A stretch of 64,000 nucleotides of DNA from an uncultured Bacilli bacterium. GTDB taxonomy: Bacteria; Bacillota_I; Bacilli_A; RF39; UBA660. Position 1 is the first letter of the stretch; every line of letters starts with the position of its first letter. Below are positions 57,433-64,000 of this stretch, piece by piece. Both the position numbers and the translations under genes were made by a program. The notes beneath the pieces were generated by a model. That model did not search any database. It saw nothing but the letters and a program-made list of their open reading frames with translations, and was not told where the DNA came from. The DNA lies in contig CALVUX010000001.1 in NCBI GenBank assembly GCA_944363715.1, forward strand, positions 33,672-97,671, given 5' to 3'.

Positions 57433-59241
57433 TTATTGAACGGATAATACAAAGGGATCATTTTCTAATCCTGTACCTCCTGTTATTATTGTGTTTGATT
57501 TTAGATTTAAGCTAGGTTTTATACCATAAACATCACTTAAAATAATACTACCTCCATATGAATAGACATTAACATTTCTCATACTATATGAAGTAAATGG
57601 TGTTAAGGTCCAATAAGTTGTATTATTTCCATATCTATCAAATTGCCCTGCCATTAATTCTCCTATACGAAGTAAGCCAACTTTCGCTGTAGTTCTACTT
57701 GATGTTAATGTAGTACCAGATGCATTAGTATACTTAGCTAATTTATAACTAGTACCACTTCCTACAGTTCCAAGATACCAAGTACTACTTTCTTCTATCA
57801 TTGAACTATAACCACTATCTACATAATTTTTTAAGTATTTTCCATTCAAGAATACCCCTATAGTATTGGTACTAGAAAAGTTTATATTACCTCCAAAGGA
57901 ACTTGTTATAAATTTTCCAGAGTTTTTTAATGGTTCCGCACTAGTTATCTTTGTTCCTGTTCCATTTTCATGACTTACTATTCGATATAGATTATTTTCT
58001 CCCAATCCAAAAGATATATATTCTCCACTATATCTTGTATTGAGTAGAGTACCATTCAAGTTAGTATCATTATCTCCTTCTAAGCGATAAGGATTATCTA
58101 TTGTTCCATCTCCATCAACTATTTTAACACTACTTTTCAAATTTATAGCAGGACGTATACCAAATGCATACTGTGGATTATTACTATAGATTTTGCCATC
58201 ATAATAGATATGTCTAACTACAGAAGAATTTTGAGGAGTTAAAGCCCACCACTGAAGTCCATTATTTAAATAACCAACTTCTGCTGTAATACCACTATAA
58301 CTCATTACATATTCATAAATATTCAATAATCCAACTGGTGCTGTTACCAAAGTTGTCTTAGATGGCTTATCAGTTGATGAAGTCATAGTTGCATTCCATT
58401 TACTATCTGTCTTTATAAAACTTTCATAATCTCTTAAATTACCTAAGAAGCCATCTGCACTTGTATCATTTAACCACTCTTTCATATAACTTCCTTCAAA
58501 CGCTGTACTTCCACTAGAATATGGTATTGTCGCTATTGTCCATTGTGTCACAAGTTTTACAGAATTATCACTAGGATCAACAGATACTGCTCTCCATAAC
58601 TTTCCACTATACCAAATATAATTATCAGGTTCTTCTCCAGTTATAAAGGTCTGTTCACTATCAGTGGTATTTATATTATTATCTTTATCACTTAATAATA
58701 TCTGTGATAATTCTACTACATATTTATCAAATAAATGTCCGTTATTAGGTAAGTTTAAATCATTATAATCTAGTCCTACACTTACTCCTAAATTTATAGT
58801 TAATTCACTATTAGAATTATTTGTTACTTTAATTATATAAGTATTACTCGAACCAATTGTTCCTACTTGTTCTAAGTTTATTCCTTCTTCTATAGGAGTT
58901 ATATTATACCCCTCTTCATCCAAATACCCCATATAAACATTACTAGGTATATCACCCATATAATAAAAATTAAATCTTGCTATTCTATTATTAGGATTAC
59001 TTAATGTTACTATAAACTCTTTACTACTATTGGCAGGAACATTTAATACATTTCCTTCAACTCCATCTACTTCTAACTTATAAGTTAGGTTTCCTGTTAC
59101 TATACTTATGGCATTACTCTTCTCTTTTGTTACTGTAAACATAGCATAAGAAAAGTAACTTCCTAATATTAATAGAGTTATTATAATCATTACTATCATA
59201 TATATCTTACTAAAACTTGTTTCTAATAATAATTTTTTCAT
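57433..59241 (-). CDS. Cell-surface protein with two DUF6273/C-type-lectin-like modules (602 residues)
   Basis: The N-terminal membrane anchor/signal (about 10-35, IYMIVMIIITLLILGSYFSYAM) is followed by FTVTKEKSNAISIVTGNL, like TasA/camelysin-type exported proteins, and a beta-sandwich to about residue 175. Module 1 (about 200-380) has NYIWYSGKLWRAVSVDP...WWALTPQNSSVVRHIYYDG...FGIRPAINLKSSVKI. Module 2 (about 395-600) has NLYRIVSHENGTG...YWTLTPFTSYSMRNVNVYS...YGIKPSLNLKSN. Both match the common gut-bacterial surface module with variable loops before "RPAINLKS". A binding or adhesion role is inferred. The gene is preceded by a terminator and a G10-tract leader, suggesting phase-variable expression. 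Confidence 0.75.
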   Translation of the reverse strand: MKKLLLETSFSKIYMIVMIIITLLILGSYFSYAMFTVTKEKSNAISIVTGNLTYKLEVDGVEGNVLNVPANSSKEFIVTLSNPNNRIARFNFYYMGDIPSNVYMGYLDEEGYNITPIEEGINLEQVGTIGSSNTYIIKVTNNSNSELTINLGVSVGLDYNDLNLPNNGHLFDKYVVELSQILLSDKDNNINTTDSEQTFITGEEPDNYIWYSGKLWRAVSVDPSDNSVKLVTQWTIATIPYSSGSTAFEGSYMKEWLNDTSADGFLGNLRDYESFIKTDSKWNATMTSSTDKPSKTTLVTAPVGLLNIYEYVMSYSGITAEVGYLNNGLQWWALTPQNSSVVRHIYYDGKIYSNNPQYAFGIRPAINLKSSVKIVDGDGTIDNPYRLEGDNDTNLNGTLLNTRYSGEYISFGLGENNLYRIVSHENGTGTKITSAEPLKNSGKFITSSFGGNINFSSTNTIGVFLNGKYLKNYVDSGYSSMIEESSTWYLGTVGSGTSYKLAKYTNASGTTLTSSRTTAKVGLLRIGELMAGQFDRYGNNTTYWTLTPFTSYSMRNVNVYSYGGSIILSDVYGIKPSLNLKSNTIITGGTGLENDPFVLSVQ

Positions 59242-59267
59242 CTTCTTACTCCTTCCATTATTACACT

Positions 59268-59297
59268 ATAAAAAGAATAGAACTTGCCTCTATTCTT
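59268..59297 (-). terminator. Terminator (possible attenuator) before the surface-protein gene
   Basis: Minus strand AAGAATAGA (59289-59297) pairs perfectly with TCTATTCTT (59273-59281), followed by TTTTATAG. It lies 27 bases before the gene's ATG and downstream of the leader ORF, so it must be passed to express the gene. Confidence 0.75.
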
Positions 59298-59322
59298 TTA
59301 AGCCATAATGAAAGAAAGTATT

Positions 59323-59351
59323 GTTTAAACTACCATTCTGGTAATTTAAAC
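59323..59351. repeat. 29-bp inverted repeat in the leader
   Basis: GTTTAAAC-type arms: GTTTAAA and TTACCA/TGGTA around a GAA loop, 13-bp arms with one mismatch. It directly abuts the G10 tract. Confidence 0.8.
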
Positions 59352-59393
59352 GCCCCCCCCCCAGGTAACACATTGTAAACATAATTTTCTCAT
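59346..59393 (-). CDS. Leader peptide whose frame runs through a G10 tract
   Basis: ATG at 59393 with a good ribosome binding site (GAAGG, 7 bases). It encodes MRKLCLQCVTWGGGV (15 codons) as sequenced. The tract of ten Gs forms codons 11-14. With one more G the frame runs on to a TAG at 59290-59292, inside the 5' arm of the terminator before the surface gene. With one fewer it stops at a TAG inside the 29-bp repeat. No homologue known. Confidence 0.5.
   Translation of the reverse strand: MRKLCLQCVTWGGGV
59353..59362 (-). repeat. G10 homopolymer (C10 on the plus strand)
   Basis: Ten consecutive G on the minus strand in a genome where four G in a row is already rare. Length changes by slipped-strand mispairing are expected. 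Confidence 0.85.
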
Positions 59394-59427
59394 ACTTTTA
59401 CCTTCTTTCTTATCTTTATCATTTCTA

Positions 59428-59456
59428 TATATATTAGAATAATCTAACTATAACAA
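59428..59456 (-). promoter_or_regulatory. Promoter of the poly-G leader and surface gene
   Basis: Minus strand TTGTTA (59451-59456), 17-nt spacer, TATATA (59428-59433), just after the trpS stop. Confidence 0.5.
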
Positions 59457-59462
59457 CACATA

Positions 59463-60506
59463 TTAATCAAAATAATCTATTAACATAGCTTTTTTAACTT
59501 TTTTCAAAGTCTCATCTGCTCTTTTATTAGCTTTCGCACTACCTTCTTTTAAGATATCTAAAACTAAATCAATATTATTCTCGTAGTATTTTCTTTTCTC
59601 TCTAATCGGTGTTAGAACATCTTCTATAACATCATATAAAAATCTTTTAACTTTAACATCTCCTAATCCCCCTTTTTCATAATGAGCCTTTAATTCATCA
59701 AGATTCTTATACTCTTTTAAATATTTCTTAAAATGCTCATCTGTAGACAAAGCTTCTAAATAAATAAATACAGGATTATCCTTAGTATTTCCAGGATCTT
59801 CTACTCTTAAATGATTAGGATCTGTATACATACTCATAACTTTCTTTTTAACAGTTTCACTATCATCTTTTAAGTATATACAATTACCAATAGACTTACT
59901 CATCTTAGCCCTACCATCTGTACCAGGAAGTCTTCTACAAACGAAGTTTTCTGGAATCACTGCATTAGGTTCTACAAGAGTCTCACCATATATATTATTA
60001 AAACTCCTTACTATCTCCCTAGCTTGTTCAATCATAGGCAATTGATCGTCACCAACAGGAACAATAGTAGCATCAAACGCAGTGATATCTGCTGTTTGAC
60101 TAACAGGATAATTTAAAAATCCTACAGGAATACTACTACCAAAATTTTTCTGTTTACTTTCACTCTTGACTGTAGGATTTCTCTCTAATCGTGCAAGAGT
60201 TACTAAATTCATATAATACATAGTAAGCTCTGGTAAAGCCTTTATCATACTTTGAATAAATATAGTTACTTTAGATGGATCTAAACCAACAGATAAATAA
60301 TCAATTGCTACTTCTAAAACATTATCTCTAACTTTCTTAGGATTATCAAAATTATCAGTTAAAGCTTGCACATCAGCGATAAAAACATACATCTCATCAT
60401 AATTATTTTCTTCTTGAAGTATAACTCTATTTTTTAGCGAACCAACATAATGTCCTAAATGTAAGTTTCCAGTAGGTCTATCTCCAGTTAAAATAATTTT
60501 CTTCAT
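59463..60506 (-). CDS. trpS: Tryptophan--tRNA ligase
   Basis: A class I synthetase that charges tRNA-Trp. It has 347 residues. The start ILTGDRPTGNLHLGHYVGSLKN contains the HIGH motif (HLGH, 16-19). FIADVQALTD, NPVSQTADI-type NYPVSQTADITAF, VGDDQLPMIEQAREI and the KMSKS loop AKMSKSIGN follow. The C-terminal part is the helical anticodon-binding domain. It is the last gene of a minus-strand unit with the WG-repeat membrane protein (7-base gap) and the pilin-like protein. I see no T-box before it. Confidence 0.96.
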   Translation of the reverse strand: MKKIILTGDRPTGNLHLGHYVGSLKNRVILQEENNYDEMYVFIADVQALTDNFDNPKKVRDNVLEVAIDYLSVGLDPSKVTIFIQSMIKALPELTMYYMNLVTLARLERNPTVKSESKQKNFGSSIPVGFLNYPVSQTADITAFDATIVPVGDDQLPMIEQAREIVRSFNNIYGETLVEPNAVIPENFVCRRLPGTDGRAKMSKSIGNCIYLKDDSETVKKKVMSMYTDPNHLRVEDPGNTKDNPVFIYLEALSTDEHFKKYLKEYKNLDELKAHYEKGGLGDVKVKRFLYDVIEDVLTPIREKRKYYENNIDLVLDILKEGSAKANKRADETLKKVKKAMLIDYFD

Positions 60507-60513
60507 ATAACCA

Positions 60514-61818
60514 CTACCTTTTTTCTATAGAATATTTATTATCTTGTTTTAAGATAAAATAATTATTACTAATTTTAATCTCTTCATATTCAACAGGAAC
60601 TATTTCTTTCCCATTAGAATCTATTATACCATAAAGAGTATTATCATTAGAAGTATTACTTACAAGGAATATATCAGAATATTCTGTATCAATAATATAA
60701 TCATAATCTTTAGTAGTTATTTTATTTTCACTACCATCAATAATATACATTTTATTATTCTTATCTAAAACAATAAATCTATCATCATTTACTATTTCAA
60801 TTTCTAAATAATTAAAAGGTATTATTTCTTGCATTTTAGTATTAATAACTCCAACTAAATCATTTTTTCCTACTACTGCTAAATTATATTGATTAAAACT
60901 TGTACTAGTATCAAAGCTATATTGATAATCTATAATAACATTTTCATTTTCATCTATATAACCAACTAAATCATCCTCATTAACAGCCAAAGCAATGCCA
61001 TTATAATATGGTTCTATAGCAACATAATTATTGTTTAAAGTCTTAAGAGACTTTGTTTCAATATTATATATATGATATTTTCCCTCAAAATTAGTTAAAT
61101 AAATATCATTATTAATATAATACATAGCATAAAGATCATTAAATTCATCAAGGAAGCTTATAGAATTTTTATCATATAGATATATTTCATTTGTATTACC
61201 ATTAGTTGCAGTTATAATATTATTATTCTCACCTTTCAATATAGAAATATTGTCATAGTTGCATTCTAAAAGTAAGTTACTATTTGTATCGATAAGTCCT
61301 ACCTTATCATCATTATATACTAAAAACATATTAGAAATATTATCTATAGTAGCAACATCTTGAAAAGACAATTCACAAACTAAATCACCTTTAGAATTAA
61401 TAAAATAATAAGCACCATTATCATTAACAATAATAAAGTCCTTGCTAATAACATTAATATAATCATATTTAGCTTTCATAATAATTTTACCATTTTGATT
61501 AACTAACCCAAACTTATTTGAAGAGTTAGTATATGGGAAAAGACCATCTTTTACTTTAAAAGCACTTAAATCAACTTCTTTATCCATCTTCATACTATCT
61601 AGAACAGGATATTTTAAATCAATAACCTGTTCTAATTCAGTATTAATATAACCAACATTTTTTTCATCACTAACAGCAATAAAACCATCACTTTCTTCCC
61701 CAATATAAGTAAATTTAATACTTAAAGTTTGTTGTAATTGCCAAGCGACAATACCTAGTCCTATTAAAAGTAATGCCACACCTATAGTTATCAAGAACTT
61801 TTTTAGTTTTTTTTCCAT
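60514..61818 (-). CDS. Membrane-anchored WG-like repeat protein (434 residues)
   Basis: One N-terminal membrane helix (about 7-27, KFLITIGVALLLIGLGIVAW) is followed by an extracytoplasmic beta-repeat region. Repeats are divergent WG units: VSDEKNVGYINTELEQVIDL, SNKFGLVNQNGKIIMKAKYDY, DDKVGLIDTNSNLLLECNYD, EDDLVGYIDENENVIIDYQY, KNDLVGVINTKMQEIIPF and TLYGIIDSNGKEIVPVEYEE. Thus WG repeats are used both inside (two other genes) and outside the cell. It sits between the pilin-like protein (12-base gap) and trpS (7-base gap). The role is probably ligand or surface binding, by inference. Confidence 0.78.
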   Translation of the reverse strand: MEKKLKKFLITIGVALLLIGLGIVAWQLQQTLSIKFTYIGEESDGFIAVSDEKNVGYINTELEQVIDLKYPVLDSMKMDKEVDLSAFKVKDGLFPYTNSSNKFGLVNQNGKIIMKAKYDYINVISKDFIIVNDNGAYYFINSKGDLVCELSFQDVATIDNISNMFLVYNDDKVGLIDTNSNLLLECNYDNISILKGENNNIITATNGNTNEIYLYDKNSISFLDEFNDLYAMYYINNDIYLTNFEGKYHIYNIETKSLKTLNNNYVAIEPYYNGIALAVNEDDLVGYIDENENVIIDYQYSFDTSTSFNQYNLAVVGKNDLVGVINTKMQEIIPFNYLEIEIVNDDRFIVLDKNNKMYIIDGSENKITTKDYDYIIDTEYSDIFLVSNTSNDNTLYGIIDSNGKEIVPVEYEEIKISNNYFILKQDNKYSIEKR

Positions 61819-61830
61819 AACACACCTCTT

Positions 61831-63822
61831 TTATCCTATAATTTGGAAAGTATTTCGAACTGTACTTGCATATTTAAATCTAAACTTTTCTGTTGTACCA
61901 TCTACTATCACTTTATAAACACCAGGAGACCATCTTGAGACATCAATTTGGCCAGTATAACCATTATAAAGGTTTGCACCTGTACTTGTCCAAAGTGGAC
62001 GACAACTTATATTCCATGAAGCAATATTATATACACATTTATTAGAAGAATTAGCAATACAAAGAGTATTAGTCTGCCCTTGTTTGCATGAAACACCTGT
62101 ATTATTCATATGTAATCGAATATTTATATTAACCTTTGTACCACTAACAGAAACACTATTAACATACAAAGTATCGTAAGTACCTCTTTTACACTTATCT
62201 GCTGTTGGTCTATTTTGATCGCTTGGACAAACATAGTAGTTTTGATTTAATACTTTAACACTCTTTGGTTGTTGTAAAGTATAAGATTGATAATAAAAAC
62301 CATTATCTTCAGGAGACTTACTCTGTTTATTGTTTGCATTATCAAATGTTTTTGTATAAACTGTATAACTTCCATATCCTGAAAGTGTATAGCATAATTG
62401 ATTCTTTCCATTATTACTAACAGTACCTATATTAGAACCGCCTTTATATATAGACATTTGTACCGAGTTAATTCCAGATGTTGAATCATTAGCATTAGCA
62501 CAAACCTGTAAACTACTTCCTTTATATGTTCCACTTCCTACGTTATAACTAAGAGTAGGTCTTGTTCTATCAAGCTTAACTGTATAAGAGTTCGTCTCAC
62601 TATTTCCACCTTCATCTGTCGCTCTAAATTCTACTGTAGTAGTTCCTTCTGAATTAACATTTACAGTAGTTCCTTTTTTCCAACCGCCAGTTTTATTAAT
62701 TCTATATGATATATCACATTCTGTCTTATCATCACTACAACTACCTCTTAATACTACATAGCCACTATACCAAGTATCATTTGTATAATCTGATAAAGAA
62801 TTTATATTAGATGACTCTCCTAAATCAGCACTACTATTTTTCTTTTTAAGTTCTACATTTAACTCTGGTTTAGTCTTATCAATATTATATGAATCAGTAG
62901 AATAAACACAAGAATTACCATCAACATCATATAATCTTGCTCTAACTACATGTTGTCCCTCAGTATTAAGTAATATGTTTTGATTAGCATTACCTATAAA
63001 AGTATTTATTACTTGTTCTTCTGAATCATTAGTTATCTTACTAAATTCTACTCTATATGTATTATCCGGAAGATCAAAAGTTATATTTACATCTTCATTA
63101 GTCCATTTATTTTCATCTACATTAGCTTTATAATTTACTTCAGCACAATCTATTCCTTTATATATTGAATACTTACCAGATCTTCTAGATGCCCTATTAC
63201 CACTTTCATCTATGGCATATCCTGTTATTTCATAAAGACCTAGTTCTGTTAAATTAATAGATACATCTTGAGTATAGTTTTGATACCCACTATCATGATA
63301 CTCTTCACCATCTTTAGTAACTATATATCTATAACTCTTCACTCCAACATTATCAGTTATTTTCATTGTAATTTTTATTGTATCTTGTGTTGACTTTCTA
63401 TTTGGACTAAATGTTATTATTGGATCTGCTTCATCTTTTTCAGTATTATAATTATCACACGCTAAAGTAGCATAATATTGATAATCACTATCTGTTACTT
63501 TCTGAGCAGTAACGCCACTATTCTCGAAGTCACAATCACTATTATTATCGTCCTGAATAGGATCTATATACTTTTCATCTATTAACGTTTGCAATGTTAC
63601 AGTAGAAGTATTACTAATAATTTTTGGTAATTCACTTCTATAATCTGCAAAATACTCTCTCCCTGCTAAGATTAACATATCTTCTTGACTTTTATAATAA
63701 CTATCATTTCCCCTATCTAGTATACTCCTAACACTAATATAGGCAATGGTTAATAACAGTCCTAATATTATAATAGTTGCCAATAACTCTACCAAAGTAA
63801 ACCCATTATTTTTATTCTTCAT
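61831..63822 (-). CDS. Large pilin-like protein with Ig-like domains (663 residues)
   Basis: A class III (prepilin) signal, KNNGFTLVELLATIIILGLLLTI: cleavage after Gly8, Phe at +1, Glu at +5. Such proteins are processed by a prepilin peptidase and built into type IV/com pseudopili. The N-terminal helix and ComGC-like part extend to about residue 130. Beta-sandwich domains with Cys pairs follow, each starting DPIITFSPN, KPELNVELKKK or RPTLSYNVGSG and ending with a DxxGN block (DESGNRASR, DEGGNSETN, DNANNKQSK). That is the pattern of bacterial Ig-like/Big repeats. At 663 residues it is far larger than normal minor pilins. ATG has AAGGAGG and its own promoter (63845-63873). Confidence 0.82.
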   Translation of the reverse strand: MKNKNNGFTLVELLATIIILGLLLTIAYISVRSILDRGNDSYYKSQEDMLILAGREYFADYRSELPKIISNTSTVTLQTLIDEKYIDPIQDDNNSDCDFENSGVTAQKVTDSDYQYYATLACDNYNTEKDEADPIITFSPNRKSTQDTIKITMKITDNVGVKSYRYIVTKDGEEYHDSGYQNYTQDVSINLTELGLYEITGYAIDESGNRASRRSGKYSIYKGIDCAEVNYKANVDENKWTNEDVNITFDLPDNTYRVEFSKITNDSEEQVINTFIGNANQNILLNTEGQHVVRARLYDVDGNSCVYSTDSYNIDKTKPELNVELKKKNSSADLGESSNINSLSDYTNDTWYSGYVVLRGSCSDDKTECDISYRINKTGGWKKGTTVNVNSEGTTTVEFRATDEGGNSETNSYTVKLDRTRPTLSYNVGSGTYKGSSLQVCANANDSTSGINSVQMSIYKGGSNIGTVSNNGKNQLCYTLSGYGSYTVYTKTFDNANNKQSKSPEDNGFYYQSYTLQQPKSVKVLNQNYYVCPSDQNRPTADKCKRGTYDTLYVNSVSVSGTKVNINIRLHMNNTGVSCKQGQTNTLCIANSSNKCVYNIASWNISCRPLWTSTGANLYNGYTGQIDVSRWSPGVYKVIVDGTTEKFRFKYASTVRNTFQIIG

Positions 63823-63844
63823 TTTTTAGTCCTCCTTATTTTAA

Positions 63845-63873
63845 ATTATAATACAAATAATACAAAATTACAA
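63845..63873 (-). promoter_or_regulatory. Promoter of the pilin-WG-trpS unit
   Basis: Minus strand TTGTAA (63868-63873), 17-nt spacer, TATAAT (63845-63850). Confidence 0.7.
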
Positions 63874-63905
63874 ACTATATTAATTTGAACATTAAATAAA
63901 ATTCA

Positions 63906-63935
63906 AAGTTCCCGAAAAATTAGTAATGGGAACTT
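63906..63935 (-). terminator. Probable terminator of the preceding (off-window) minus-strand gene
   Basis: AAGTTCCC (63906-63913) pairs perfectly with GGGAACTT (63928-63935). TTTGAATTTT follows on the minus strand. The last about 130 bases of the window show no gene. Confidence 0.6.
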
Positions 63936-64000
63936 ATTCTTTTAAAGAACAAAAGTTAATGATATAATATGCCATAACCTGTTTGTCATTATTAAAGGGA

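Noticed and set aside
59353..59362. G10 tract as a pure assembly artefact
   Set aside because: It cannot be excluded, but the tract lies inside a leader ORF with a good start and between designed-looking structures, so it is kept as a finding with read-level checking advised.
59341..59365. Trp attenuation, since the leader has a TGG codon and lies next to trpS
   Set aside because: There is only one Trp codon, and the leader is downstream of trpS, not upstream. The G tract is the salient feature.

Overview
The window comes from a very AT-rich, Gram-positive-type genome, most likely an uncultured gut member of the Bacilli (Erysipelotrichia/RF39-like; the exact lineage is inference). The grounds are a Firmicutes-style gene set (lexA, tcdA, tmcAL, rarA, spoIIM, spoIVB, DUF1540, an AI-2E permease beside alaS), Gram-positive LexA boxes, strong AGGAGG-type ribosome binding sites, and sigma-A promoters of the TTGACA-17-TATAAT kind. 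The standard code is used: tmcAL ends at a TGA codon, so TGA is not recoded to Trp. The two sporulation genes suggest an endospore former or a recent descendant of one. LAYOUT: 1-5 kb holds the end of gltX, an aminopeptidase-C homologue whose catalytic Cys is replaced by Ser, a tRNA-Glu(CUC) and tcdA. 5-9.4 kb is a DNA-damage block: lexA, a divergent SOS-boxed 52-residue membrane peptide, polA and mutM. 9.4-9.8 kb carries what looks like a complete type I toxin-antitoxin locus. 9.9-19.7 kb has pyk, gmk, tmcAL, a 1417-residue protein with a C-terminal nucleotidyltransferase domain, a Xer recombinase and deoB. 19.7-23.2 kb has small Cys-rich and membrane proteins, a DUF2726 protein, an XRE regulator and mnmA. 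23.3-34 kb is accessory-like: a two-gene unit ending in a membrane HEXXH protease, spoIIM, a Prli42-like peptide, two WG-repeat proteins and spoIVB. 34-36 kb is xseB-xseA-nusB plus DUF1653. 36.0-36.3 kb is a decayed second copy of the type I locus. 36.3-41.5 kb is the most unusual part: a compact island of two CYTH proteins, a metallo-beta-lactamase-fold hydrolase, a cytidylate-kinase/radical-SAM fusion, a LysR regulator and a viperin-like radical SAM enzyme. 41.5-52 kb has mutS with partners, two paralogous unknowns, rarA, a HipA/CtkA-like kinase with a small overlapping partner gene, and holA. 52-57.3 kb is alaS with two P-loop kinases behind a T-box-like leader, and the AI-2E permease. 57.4-64 kb has a surface protein preceded by a G10-tract leader and a terminator, trpS, a WG-repeat membrane protein and a large pilin-like protein. 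HOW THE GENES WORK TOGETHER: lexA, polA, mutM, xseAB, mutS, rarA and holA form a scattered replication/repair set. gltX, alaS, trpS, the tRNA, tmcAL, mnmA and tcdA serve translation. The island at 36-41 kb pairs a CMP-kinase-like domain with a viperin-like enzyme, which recalls the vertebrate CMPK2-RSAD2 pair. It is the best candidate for an undescribed nucleotide-based (possibly antiviral) system. The type I toxin-antitoxin locus and the poly-G leader are the best new regulatory candidates.
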